Source: Mixta theicola
GTDB taxonomy: Bacteria; Pseudomonadota; Gammaproteobacteria; Enterobacterales; Enterobacteriaceae
Assembly (NCBI RefSeq): GCF_002895925.1
Contig: NZ_NWUO01000006.1
Span: 1 to 64,000, forward strand
Direction: 5' to 3'
Length of the DNA: 64,000 nt
The translations under genes were made by a program, and so were the position numbers. Below the pieces are notes generated by a model, which searched no databases, had not been told where the DNA came from, and was given only the letters and a program-made list of their open reading frames with translations. Of this stretch, positions 51,787 through 59,467 are shown in pieces; position 1 is the first letter of the stretch, and each line of letters starts with the position of its first letter.

Positions 51787-51864
51787 ATGAAAAAGTTCTT
51801 CCGGTATGTGTTTCGCGCTTATGTTGAAACCTTTAAGCACGTACCGCCCGGCGCGCTGAACTAA
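51787..51864 (+). CDS. AzuC-like small protein (25 residues)
   Basis: MKKFFRYVFRAYVETFKHVP plus PGALN. The sequence resembles E. coli AzuC (28 residues), sharing a basic amphipathic helix followed by Y..TFK.VPPG. In E. coli AzuC is a membrane-associated peptide that binds GlpD, encoded on the dual-function RNA AzuCR. The ORF has an AGG-containing ribosome binding region nine to ten bases upstream, its own promoter with a CRP-like site, and a structured 3' region. A longer frame from 51673 would start before the promoter and is not used. Confidence 0.6.
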   Translation: MKKFFRYVFRAYVETFKHVPPGALN

Positions 51865-52185
51865 CGGCAGCGCCGCACCGAAACCCTCGATAACCGCGGC
51901 CAGGGAACGACCGATGGTTATCAAACCCGCTTAACAGCGTCCCATTTTTCTCCCTTCTGCTTTACCTGCTAATAACCCTGCTCTTGCTGATAAGCCCTTT
52001 TCCGTAACCTTCTCCTTTCTGGCGTCCTGAACCTGACAAAGATCTACAGAAATTTTCTTAAATGCCCGTTGTTGATAACCGTCGCACATTTTTATCAGCC
52101 GCTCTTATGCCGCGCCCCGGCAAACAAGGCGAAGCGCTATTTAGCGCCTAAACTTAGCGGGTATCCCCTAACCTGAGAGCAGCTG
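51865..52185 (+). other. Structured region downstream of the AzuC-like gene
   Basis: About 320 bases. GATAACC (51889-51895) can pair with GGTTATC (51916-51922). A competing stem GGGA(A)CG (51903-51909) with CGTCCC (51938-51943), followed by ATTTTTC, is a possible terminator near 51949. The rest, up to the hydrolase gene, is without clear features. Confidence 0.4.
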
Positions 52186-53109
52186 ATGAAGAGAGCAACC
52201 CGGAGTCGCGGGCCGAATAACCGCACACTTCTTCTCGGTGCGGCCGCAGCAATGGCCGGTACGGCGCTGCTTGTTAAGCAATGGCGCAAATGGCAGCAGA
52301 CGCCGCCGGTGGGCATTCATAGCCATCAGGCGGGCCTGGCAGGTTATTACCAGCAGATCGGGCCGTGGCGGATGTTTACCCGCGTGACGCCGGAAACCCG
52401 TCCCGGCCTGCCGGTGGTACTGCTGCATGGCCTGGTGCTGTCCGGGCGGGCAATGGAGGATTTAGCGCTGGCGTTAGGCTGGGAATATCGCGTACTTGTG
52501 CCCGACCTGCCGGGCTTTGGCGGCAGTTCGCTTCCGGCCTCGCAGCCGGTGCTGAATATCGATCGGCTGGCAGAGGCGCTGTGGATGTGGATGCAGCAAA
52601 ACCAGCTGCCGCGCGCTATTTTCGTCGGCAATTCCCTGGGCTGTCAGATACTGGCCGCGCTGGCGGTTGCGCATCCTGAAGCGGTCGCCGGTCTGGTGCT
52701 GCAGGGGCCAACCGTCGATCGTCATAACCGTACGCTGCTGCGCCAGATTTGGCGAGACTGGCGCAATGGCCGCCGGGAAAAGCACCGCTCACCCGCCGCG
52801 CTCAGCCGTATCGATTACGCCAAAGCCGGTATCTGGCGAGCAATCGGTACCGTGCGCGCCATGATGCGCGATCGCATTGAACAGCGTCTGCCGCATATCA
52901 AAGCCCCGACGCTGGTGGTGCGCGGCTCTTACGATGTGGTTTCGCCCGCCCGCTGGGCGGCAGAAATGGTGGCGCTGCTGCCGCGCGGCGAGCTGATGAC
53001 CATTCCGCAGGGCACCCATACGCTGCACTACGTTTATCCGTGGAGCTACAGCCGCGCGATTCGGCCTTTTATCGCTCGCGTGCAGAAGGAACAGGAAAAC
53101 CATGAGTAA
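52186..53109 (+). CDS. Membrane-anchored alpha/beta hydrolase
   Basis: 307 residues. The N-terminus has a basic stretch and one hydrophobic segment (TLLLGAAAAMAGTALLV, 14-30), so it is anchored or exported. The hydrolase core has the oxyanion HG at 81-82 (VVLLHGLVLSG), the nucleophile Ser 150 in VGNSLGCQ, an acid near RGSYDVVSPARW and the catalytic His in IPQGTHTLHYVYP. The arrangement matches C-C bond hydrolases and haloperoxidase-type esterases. Its last eight bases overlap the next gene (unknown 463-residue protein), so the products probably work together. Confidence 0.85.
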   Translation: MKRATRSRGPNNRTLLLGAAAAMAGTALLVKQWRKWQQTPPVGIHSHQAGLAGYYQQIGPWRMFTRVTPETRPGLPVVLLHGLVLSGRAMEDLALALGWEYRVLVPDLPGFGGSSLPASQPVLNIDRLAEALWMWMQQNQLPRAIFVGNSLGCQILAALAVAHPEAVAGLVLQGPTVDRHNRTLLRQIWRDWRNGRREKHRSPAALSRIDYAKAGIWRAIGTVRAMMRDRIEQRLPHIKAPTLVVRGSYDVVSPARWAAEMVALLPRGELMTIPQGTHTLHYVYPWSYSRAIRPFIARVQKEQENHE

Positions 53110-54493
53110 ACCTCCAAAGGGCATTGCCCGCTTTGACTCCTCCGCCGCGATGGTGATGGCGCTCAGTAACGCGCTGCATCAGCGACCTTTCAGCAGCCCA
53201 AGCCAGTCGCCGACGCTGGATCGCGTTTTGCCGGCGCTGAATCTGCTGCCGGAGCGCGTACGCGAATGGGGCTACGCGCTTGGCGGCATGGCCGAAGGTA
53301 TTTCTCTGAGCCAGGCGCAGCAGCTGGATATTGAAGGCATCGCGCGCTGGGTCGCTAATCAATATCCGCAGCAGCAGTATCAGGCGGCGTTCGTCGGCTC
53401 CTCTAACGGAGCGATGGTGCATCTGGCGGCGGCGATGGGCGTGCCCTGGCTGCCACAAACTTTTCTGTGTCCGGTGCGCTCGCTGCATAACGATCCGGAC
53501 GATGCGCAAAAAGGCATGGCGGACGGCAAACCGATAACCGATGCGTTGCTGGCGGCCTCGCCGCATCTGGCGGTACATCAAATGCAGGATCCGAATCAGG
53601 ATCGGTTGATGCTGGAGCAGATGTCTTATTTCCGTTTAAAACATCGAAAACTGCCGCTGGAATACAACGAATTTTTATTAAGCGCGCTGCCGCCGGGCGG
53701 CACGCTGGTTATCAATCACTGTACGCAGCAGTGGCCCGCCACGCGCACCAGCGATCGCTCGTTTTATCAGTTTGGCGCGCTGGGCGGCGCAACGGAGCAG
53801 GAATATTTTTCCGGCGGACCACGGGTGAGGGAATATCTGGCGCGCTATGGGATTGAGCGGGAAAAATGGGAGCCGCCGGCGCCGAATGTTACCGTACCGG
53901 AAGCCGAGTGGGGATTTGACGCGCACCTGATGGCCGAGCTGAAAAAACTGGCCAACAGCCAGAACTGGAAGCTGGTAGAGCTGCGCTATGAGAACCCGGA
54001 AGCGCTGAGCTTTGTTACTGCAGAGATTTATCGCGACTGGTATCTGTCGGCAGGCGTGATCGCGTCGCGGCTGGTGGTGGATAGCTTTCTGCTGATGGAT
54101 CCCTGGACCACCATGCAGCAGTATGCGATCCCCTTCTGGCTGACGTTCTGTACCGAGCCATCCGCGAGTTCTTTACAGCGCTATCTCGATCGTCAGCCGC
54201 CGTTTCGTAATATCGATATGCTGCTGTTTTCTCACGGCACGGAAAGTATTGGTCTGGCTTCGGTTGAGCGCTGGCAGCAGCTGCTGAATTACGCCACGGA
54301 TGAAGGGAGCTTTGTCGGCGTCGATCCTGAACGTTTCCCGCGTGATTTTGCTACGTTAGCGCGTTTCGACAGCGAGCTACAGCAAAGAGCGCCGCTGTTG
54401 CCGCCACCCGAACCGTTAACGACAGAGAAATTTTTAGCGGGCGTACAGCGTTACGGGGATAAATTTCAGGTGGAGTGTTTACTGCACAATTGA
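53102..54493 (+). CDS. Conserved protein of unknown function, coupled to an alpha/beta hydrolase
   Basis: 463 residues, no signal peptide or membrane segment evident. Residues about 94-112 read QAAFVGSSNGAMVHLAAAMG; the GSSNG is like a hydrolase nucleophile elbow, so the N-terminal half may have an alpha/beta-hydrolase-like fold. The C-terminal half is rich in Trp and Tyr (RDWYLSAGVIASRLVVDSF, LMDPWTTMQQYAIPFWLTF) and carries a conserved-looking FSHGTESIGLASVERW. I do not recognise the family. The start overlaps the upstream hydrolase gene by eight bases, with AAGGAACAGG before it. Coding character is strong. Confidence 0.8.
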   Translation: MSKPPKGIARFDSSAAMVMALSNALHQRPFSSPSQSPTLDRVLPALNLLPERVREWGYALGGMAEGISLSQAQQLDIEGIARWVANQYPQQQYQAAFVGSSNGAMVHLAAAMGVPWLPQTFLCPVRSLHNDPDDAQKGMADGKPITDALLAASPHLAVHQMQDPNQDRLMLEQMSYFRLKHRKLPLEYNEFLLSALPPGGTLVINHCTQQWPATRTSDRSFYQFGALGGATEQEYFSGGPRVREYLARYGIEREKWEPPAPNVTVPEAEWGFDAHLMAELKKLANSQNWKLVELRYENPEALSFVTAEIYRDWYLSAGVIASRLVVDSFLLMDPWTTMQQYAIPFWLTFCTEPSASSLQRYLDRQPPFRNIDMLLFSHGTESIGLASVERWQQLLNYATDEGSFVGVDPERFPRDFATLARFDSELQQRAPLLPPPEPLTTEKFLAGVQRYGDKFQVECLLHN

Positions 54494-54507
54494 GGCGGGG
54501 AAGCGCG

Positions 54508-54535
54508 AGCAGTCAGGCCGGATGACCTGACTGCT
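54508..54535. terminator. Hairpin between the 463-residue gene and yciF
   Basis: AGCAGTCAGG (54508-54517) and CCTGACTGCT (54526-54535), 10-bp stem with an 8-base loop, in the convergent gap. No T run on either strand. Confidence 0.5.
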
Positions 54536-54545
54536 GGCTACAGCA

Positions 54546-55022
54546 TTACTGGGTTTTTTCAGCGATGATGGTCAGTTTTTCATCGGTCGCTTTCTCTTCC
54601 TGCAGCGTTTCTTCCAGCAGGCGAGCCGCTTCTTTATAGCCCAGCTTCTGTGCCAGCGCACGCAGCGTGCCGTAAGTAGCGATTTCATAGTGCTCGACTT
54701 TCTGCGCCGCACCGATCAGGCCGGCATCACGCACCACGCCTTTTTCTACGGAATCGATAATTTCCTGCGCTTCTTCTACCAGCCCTTCCAGCGCATGGCA
54801 TTTCATACGCTTAATCCGCACTTCAGGCGTCGCTTCAACCAGCTGGTCGAGACGCTCGATCTGGCCCTGGGTTTCTTCCAGATGCGTGTTGAACGCCTCA
54901 ATAAGTTTCTCATCGCTGGCGGCACGCGCCATTTTCGGCAGGGCACGGCTAATTTGCTTCTCAGCGCTATAAACATCAGACAGATCGTGAATAAACAGGT
55001 CTTCCAGCGTTTTAATAGTCAT
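54546..55022 (-). CDS. yciF: Ferritin-like stress protein YciF
   Basis: 158 residues with start 55022 (MTIKTLEDLFIHDLSDVYSAEKQ), supported by GGAG seven bases upstream; the frame is open to 55082, but that part is not family-like. YciF (DUF892) has a ferritin-like four-helix bundle with conserved Glu/His (LEETQGQIERLDQL, KVEHYEIATYGTL, EETLQEEKATDEKL). It is a general-stress protein, dimeric in E. coli, with unknown substrate. A sigma-S-like -10 box lies upstream. Its partner yciG is about 320 bases away on the same strand. Confidence 0.92.
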   Translation of the reverse strand: MTIKTLEDLFIHDLSDVYSAEKQISRALPKMARAASDEKLIEAFNTHLEETQGQIERLDQLVEATPEVRIKRMKCHALEGLVEEAQEIIDSVEKGVVRDAGLIGAAQKVEHYEIATYGTLRALAQKLGYKEAARLLEETLQEEKATDEKLTIIAEKTQ

Positions 55023-55085
55023 CGTTATCTCCATAACCAAAGGGGAATAGTTTATTAGCTCAGGGTAGCGAACCCTCTTCACTCA

Positions 55086-55092
55086 AGTATAG
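55086..55092 (-). promoter_or_regulatory. Sigma-S-type -10 box of yciF
   Basis: On the minus strand the sequence reads CTATACT, the RpoS extended -10 consensus, about 64 bases before the yciF start. E. coli yciGFE is a sigma-S-dependent stress operon. Confidence 0.5.
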
Positions 55093-55342
55093 TCAAAAAT
55101 AAACAACTGCAACGGCAAAATAGAGAACCAGGATTCTTCCGGTCGCTGCCAGTCTGGCTGTTTTTAAATAAGTAATGGGCTGGGTTAATAATAAATAGCA
55201 GAAGGAGAAGCTTGCTCTATATAAGCGAAGGGAAATATAAATAAAATAGGGGATGAGGCACAGGGCTAAACGACGCTACCCACAGCACGCAAAGGCGCGC
55301 TGCGGGTTTTGCTAATTCTTACAGGTGATGATCTGATGGAAA
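55093..55342 (-). other. Gap between yciG and yciF
   Basis: Contains an imperfect hairpin CCCACAGC (55279-55286) / GCTGCGGG (55299-55306) followed on the plus strand by TTTT; on the minus strand it may mark the end of the yciG transcript. AT-rich elsewhere; no gene is supported. Confidence 0.4.
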
Positions 55343-55507
55343 CTAGCTGCGGTGACTATTCTTTCCGCCTTTTTTGCCTGCTTCAGAGGCTTTTTCGCGG
55401 TCATTTTTAAAGTTGCCGCCGCTGTGTTGGCCGCCTTTCTTACCGGCTTCAGAGGCTTTCTCACGATCTTCTGCAAAGTTTCCTGAACCACCACGATGCT
55501 GAGTCAT
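55343..55507 (-). CDS. yciG: KGG-repeat stress protein YciG
   Basis: 54-residue Gly/Lys-rich, hydrophilic protein: two KGG units (EDREKASEAGKKGGQHSGG and NDREKASEAGKKGGKN). The start at 55507 (MTQHRGGSGNFAED) has GGAG about eight bases upstream; the frame runs further upstream without family similarity. YciG/con-10-type proteins are induced by stationary phase and stress; E. coli YciG affects motility. A 12-base inverted repeat lies 30 bases before the start. Confidence 0.92.
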   Translation of the reverse strand: MTQHRGGSGNFAEDREKASEAGKKGGQHSGGNFKNDREKASEAGKKGGKNSHRS

Positions 55508-55536
55508 ATTATTTCTCCTCGTGTGTATTAAAGAAT

Positions 55537-55569
55537 GCATATATTTATCAGTGGGCAATAAATATATGC
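55537..55569. promoter_or_regulatory. 12-base perfect inverted repeat upstream of yciG
   Basis: GCATATATTTAT (55537-55548) and ATAAATATATGC (55558-55569) around the 9-base spacer CAGTGGGCA, 30-62 bases before the yciG start. It may be an operator or a 5' UTR hairpin controlling translation. Confidence 0.45.
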
Positions 55570-55796
55570 GCATCCAACGTTTTTAAATCTAGCGGCTGAG
55601 GGTGATATTGCAAGTCAGCCGCAGCTAAAAGATTTGCTTATGGTGGTTAATATTGCATAAGTACGCGTTACGTAACGGATAAATGAAAATGTTATATTTT
55701 ATGAATAAAGCCAGATATATATCAGACGCTTCGCTTGTTATTACAGAGAGACGAAAGAATAGTTTTTAGCGGGAAATAAGGATGTTTCCTGGGCCA

Positions 55797-55818
55797 AACC
55801 CGTAGCGGGTTGGCTTCA
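55797..55818. repeat. Small hairpin plus GGCTTCA element (copy 3 of 3 in window)
   Basis: AACCCG-TAG-CGGGTT (55797-55811) directly followed by GGCTTCA (55812-55818). Same design as the element at 37998-38019 with compensated stem changes. Confidence 0.45.
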
Positions 55819-55906
55819 GGTCTGATCAGTTAAAAAACCGAGGCCGTTTTATTTTATTTGGTCTTTACTTAGTTAATAAGTTAATTCACTACGGAGGAGA
55901 GAACTG

Positions 55907-56089
55907 ATGAACTCCAGATGGTTACGATCCCGTGAACTTCCCCAGCTGGGGTCTTTTATCGTGTTAAAGAAAGGTAAAGTGGCGTGGCTGCTGTTCCGTA
56001 ACGGCGGCGCGATTTCCCGCTCTGCACAGTGGCTGCGGCGGCACTGCCACGCCTTCGAGCCGGTGAACGCCTCCTCTCGCCTACGCTAA
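55907..56089 (+). CDS. Small basic protein of unknown function
   Basis: 60 residues, MNSRWLRSRELPQLGSFIVL..., Arg-rich with one short hydrophobic part (VAWLLFRNGGAI). The ribosome binding site AGGAG eight bases before the ATG is among the best in the window, which favours expression. No known family is recognised. The C-terminal part (RRHCHAFEPVNASSRLR) is polar and basic. It precedes the fluoride riboswitch. Confidence 0.55.
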   Translation: MNSRWLRSRELPQLGSFIVLKKGKVAWLLFRNGGAISRSAQWLRRHCHAFEPVNASSRLR

Positions 56090-56244
56090 GCTGATTTACC
56101 GGCGACGGCCATCGCGCGCGGCCTGCCTGATAAAATTCCGTGGCTCAGGAACGGCAGAAGGCGCGTCATGATGGCCGGATGCAGAAAAGCTGCGGCGTTT
56201 TTGATTGCTATGCCGCTCAGGCCGCGGCTAAAATACGCGCCTGA
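56090..56244. other. Region between small ORF and riboswitch
   Basis: About 155 bases. It should contain the promoter of the riboswitch-crcB transcript. A minus-strand open frame covering 56086-56412 overlaps the riboswitch and is not called. Confidence 0.35.
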
Positions 56245-56305
56245 GGTGATGGCGTACCACCTTACCCAACCGCTACTCTTCTTCTGAGAGCTGATGACGC
56301 CTGAC
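56245..56305 (+). ncRNA. Fluoride riboswitch (crcB motif)
   Basis: The conserved parts of the crcB RNA motif are present in order: GGTGATGGCGTACCACC (56245-56261), the ACCGCT segment (near 56269-56274), a variable hairpin arm (ACTCTTCTTCTGAG) and CTGATGACGCC (56291-56301). The aptamer uses this fold to bind fluoride with magnesium. It lies about 110 bases before crcB, the fluoride channel gene. An adjacent stem-loop (about 56307-56333, ACAC...GTGT with a CTTCC/GGAAAG core) may be the expression platform. Confidence 0.83.
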
Positions 56306-56411
56306 ACGACACTTCCTTCCGGGAAAGGTGTGACGTATGTCAGGATCTCGCTCTGCCTCCTTGCTGCGTCATATCTTATTAAATTAAAAGGGTTAACGGG
56401 TCTTAACGGCA

Positions 56412-56789
56412 ATGTTGAAATCTATGCTGGCAGTTATGCTGGGGGGCGCCGCAGGCTGTACGCTGCGCTGGCTAATCTCGCTGCGCTTTAACGCGCTATT
56501 TCCCAACCTGCCGCCGGGCACGCTGCTGGTTAACCTGCTGGGCGGGCTGATCATCGGTATGGCGACGGCCTGGTTTATCAAGAATCCGCATTTATCGTCA
56601 GAATGGAAACTGCTGGTTGTCACCGGGCTGTGCGGCGGGCTGACCACCTTTTCCACCTTCTCTGTAGAAGTCATGCTGCTGATGCAAAGCGGCAAATACT
56701 TCTGGGCAATGGGCCAGGTGTTGGTTCATGTCATGGGCTCGCTGCTGATGACCTTTGCCGGTTTTGCCCTGGTCACCCTGCTGGGCTAA
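56412..56789 (+). CDS. crcB: Fluoride ion channel CrcB/Fluc
   Basis: 125-residue inner-membrane protein with four helices. The Fluc signature GLCGGLTTFSTFSVE (about residues 73-87) with the central Thr-Thr-Phe-Ser and the N-terminal GGAAGCTLRWLISL are intact. It exports fluoride as a dual-topology dimer. The upstream fluoride riboswitch predicts induction by fluoride. The ribosome binding site is weak (ACGGC about seven bases upstream), possibly the site of riboswitch control. Confidence 0.95.
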   Translation: MLKSMLAVMLGGAAGCTLRWLISLRFNALFPNLPPGTLLVNLLGGLIIGMATAWFIKNPHLSSEWKLLVVTGLCGGLTTFSTFSVEVMLLMQSGKYFWAMGQVLVHVMGSLLMTFAGFALVTLLG

Positions 56790-56807
56790 ATAACCTTCTA
56801 CAGTTAA

Positions 56808-56837
56808 ACCGGGCGGCGCTTTTTACGCGCCGGTTTT
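56808..56837 (+). terminator. Terminator of crcB
   Basis: GGCGC (56815-56819) pairs with GCGCC (56827-56831), extended by ACC/GGT across a bulge, followed by TTTT (about 56834-56837). Confidence 0.6.
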
Positions 56838-56911
56838 CCCGGTGAACAAGGAGGACGAATGACCATCAACCGTACATTTATTAACCTGGTGCTGCGCCGT
56901 ATTGCTGGCCC

Positions 56912-57523
56912 TTATTGTTCGCTGTCGCTAAAGCAGCGGGCAATAAAACTGAGCGCCCGCTGCGCGCCAGAGCCGGATATAGTATGGCCGACGCCGGTTT
57001 CATACAGCGTTTCTACCGGCATGCCCGCTGCCTTCAGCCGCAGCGCGGCGGATTCGGTTTCCTCCCACGGAATTACCGGGTCAGCTCTGCCGTGAACCAG
57101 CAGTACCGGCGCATTGCGGACCGGCATCAGCGGATCGGGCGTTGCCAGACGGCCGGAAAAAGCCACCACGCCCGCTAACGGCCAGCGCCCGGACGCCAGC
57201 GCATCCAGCGCCATAATCGATCCCTGGGAAAAGCCCACCAGCAGCACCTTTTCCGGCTGCGTCATCTGGTGCGCGCTCAGCAGGCCGCGCAGCGTTTTAT
57301 CGAAGGCGGCACGCGCTTCCCTTACCCGTTCGCCCCGGTTTTGCGCGGTTACGCCGTCAAGGCTAAACCACTGAAAGCCGGGACCGTGATCGAAGCGAAA
57401 GGGCGCATCGGGCGCGGCAAAAGCGGTGGCGGGCAGCAGCGGCGCCCAGTGCGGGCCAAGCCCGGCTAAATCGTCGCCGTTGCTGCCGACGCCGTGTAGA
57501 AAAATCACCAGTTTTTTTGACAT
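56912..57523 (-). CDS. YpfH-type carboxylesterase/phospholipase-like hydrolase
   Basis: 203 residues (E. coli YpfH 232). Alpha/beta hydrolase with LVIFLHGVGSNGDDLAGL at the start, nucleophile Ser 99 in VGFSQGSIMAL, acid in HGRADPVIPW, and His in ETGVGHTIS. FQWFSLDGVTAQNRGERV is typical of the YpfH/carboxylesterase 2 group. No signal peptide, so cytoplasmic. The end of the gene overlaps a plus-strand frame (56859) that has a strong ribosome binding site (see findings). Confidence 0.88.
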   Translation of the reverse strand: MSKKLVIFLHGVGSNGDDLAGLGPHWAPLLPATAFAAPDAPFRFDHGPGFQWFSLDGVTAQNRGERVREARAAFDKTLRGLLSAHQMTQPEKVLLVGFSQGSIMALDALASGRWPLAGVVAFSGRLATPDPLMPVRNAPVLLVHGRADPVIPWEETESAALRLKAAGMPVETLYETGVGHTISGSGAQRALSFIARCFSDSEQ

Positions 57524-57622
57524 CTTCGCCTCCGCGCGGAAAGTTTTAGCATGCGCTTTTACGTTTCGGAGTTAAACCCTTATGGCAATTTGCACTAAGC
57601 TCAGTGATTCGTAGGGCAAAAA

Positions 57623-59467
57623 GTGAGCGTAACTATGCTATTTCGCCGTTTCGAACGTTATATCAATATCTTCCAGGATGCACCCGGCGAAGCCCCGCCG
57701 GATCGCGTTGGTGCCTTTTATGGTTATTTTTTACGTCAGGTATGGCGCAGTTTTGCCGCGCTGCTGGCGGTCGGCCTGATCGCTTCGCTGATTGAAGTGG
57801 CGCTCTACCGCTATTTGAGTCAGCTGATCGATATGGTTAACGCCTCAACGCCTGCCAGCTTCTTTCAGGAGCACTGGGGGGCGCTGCTGTGGATGGCGGC
57901 GGTGGCGATGATCCTGCGTCCGCTGTTTATCGGCCTGCATGATTTATTAATCCATCAAAGCATTAGTCCCAGCCTGGGCAGCCTGATCCTCTGGCAGAAC
58001 CACAGCTATGTGCTGCGCCAGAGCCTGAAATTCTTCCAGAACGATTTTTCCGGGCGTATTGCCCAGCGCATTATGCAGACCGGTAATGCGCTGCGCGATT
58101 CGGCGGTGCAGACCGTCGATGCCATGTGGCACGTTTCTATTTACGCCATCACTTCGCTGGTGCTGTTTGCCGAAGTGGACTGGCGACTAATGCTGCCGCT
58201 GATCGCCTGGATTTTCGCTTACGCCAGCACGCTGCGCTATTTTGTGCCGCGCATTAAAGCGCGATCGGTGATCTCCTCTGAGGCGCGCTCAAAGCTGATG
58301 GGCTGCATTGTTGATGGCTATACCAATATCACCACGCTGAAGCTGTTTGCCCATACCGATCTGGAGCGGCGCTATGCGCAGGAGGCGATTGGCGAGCAGA
58401 CGGAGAAAACGCAGCAGGCCAGCCGAATGCTGACCAGCATGGACGTTACGCTCTCCACGCTGAATGGCTTACTGATTGGTTCCACCTGCGGGCTGGCGCT
58501 GTGGCTGTGGAGCGAGTCGCTGATTACCGTCGGCGCGATTGCGCTGGTTACCGGGCTGGTGATCCGTATTGTGAATATGTCCGGCTGGATTATGTGGGTG
58601 GTCAACGGCATTTTTGACAATATCGGTACGGTTCAGGATGGGCTGACCACTATTGCGCAGCCGCTAAGCGTCACCGATGCGCCGGATGCTAAACCGCTGC
58701 GCATAACGCAGGGCGCGATCCGTTTTGAAAATGTCCATTTTGATTATGGCGGCGGTCGTCAGGTGATCAATAACCTGAACCTGAATATTCAGCCTGGCGA
58801 AAAAATTGGGCTGATTGGGCCGTCGGGCGCGGGGAAATCGACGCTGGTTAATCTGCTGCTGCGGCTGTATGACCTGGAAGGCGGCAGCATCAACATTGAC
58901 GGGCAGAATATTGCGCAAGTGACGCAAGCCAGCCTGCGGGCGCAGATTGGCATGATCACTCAGGATACTTCGCTGCTGCACCGCTCCATTCGCGATAATC
59001 TGCTGTATGGCCGCCCGGACGCCAGCGAAGAGGAGCTGTGGACGGCGATTCGTCGGGCGCGCGCCGATGAATTTATCCCGTTGCTTGCCGATAATCAGGG
59101 CCGTACCGGGCTGGATGCGCATCTGGGCGAGCGCGGCGTGAAGCTTTCCGGCGGCCAGCGGCAGCGTATCGCTATCGCCCGCGTGCTGTTAAAAGATGCG
59201 CCGATTTTGATTATGGATGAGGCCACCTCGGCGCTTGATTCAGAGGTAGAGGCGGCGATTCAGGAGAGCCTGGAAACCCTGATGGAGGGCAAAACGGTGA
59301 TCGCCATCGCTCACCGGCTCTCTACCATTGCCAGGCTCGATCGGCTGGTGGTGCTGCAACAGGGCAGGATTGTTGAGACCGGTAACCATCAGCAGCTGCT
59401 GGCGCATAACGGACTTTACTCCCGCCTGTGGCGTCATCAAACCGGCAACTTTGTCGGCGATCATTAG
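57623..59467 (+). CDS. ABC exporter (fused membrane and ATPase domains)
   Basis: 614 residues. Residues about 40-330 form a six-helix ABC exporter membrane domain; the nucleotide-binding domain has Walker A GPSGAGKSTLVNLLLR, signature [18 protein letters not shown], Walker B ILIMDEATSALDSE and the switch His in IAHRLSTI. The family is the B-type half-transporter (MsbA/multidrug-like), so a homodimer is expected; substrate unknown. The GTG at 57623 has AGGG six bases upstream; ATG 57635 (MLFRRFERYIN) is an alternative. Its stop overlaps the stop of the convergent gene by four bases. Confidence 0.9.
   Translation: MSVTMLFRRFERYINIFQDAPGEAPPDRVGAFYGYFLRQVWRSFAALLAVGLIASLIEVALYRYLSQLIDMVNASTPASFFQEHWGALLWMAAVAMILRPLFIGLHDLLIHQSISPSLGSLILWQNHSYVLRQSLKFFQNDFSGRIAQRIMQTGNALRDSAVQTVDAMWHVSIYAITSLVLFAEVDWRLMLPLIAWIFAYASTLRYFVPRIKARSVISSEARSKLMGCIVDGYTNITTLKLFAHTDLERRYAQEAIGEQTEKTQQASRMLTSMDVTLSTLNGLLIGSTCGLALWLWSESLITVGAIALVTGLVIRIVNMSGWIMWVVNGIFDNIGTVQDGLTTIAQPLSVTDAPDAKPLRITQGAIRFENVHFDYGGGRQVINNLNLNIQPGEKIGLIGPSGAGKSTLVNLLLRLYDLEGGSINIDGQNIAQVTQASLRAQIGMITQDTSLLHRSIRDNLLYGRPDASEEELWTAIRRARADEFIPLLADNQGRTGLDAHLGERGVKLSGGQRQRIAIARVLLKDAPILIMDEATSALDSEVEAAIQESLETLMEGKTVIAIAHRLSTIARLDRLVVLQQGRIVETGNHQQLLAHNGLYSRLWRHQTGNFVGDH

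Larger units (their letters stand above)
55508..55906. other. AT-rich divergent region, yciG / small ORF
   Basis: About 400 bases. It contains the inverted repeat at 55537-55569 and the hairpin-GGCTTCA element at 55797-55818. The rest, 55630-55760, is very AT-rich. It should carry promoters for yciG (minus) and the small gene at 55907 (plus). Confidence 0.4.

Noticed and set aside
56086-56412. 108-codon minus-strand frame before crcB
   Set aside because: It is antisense to the fluoride riboswitch, whose conserved bases explain the sequence.
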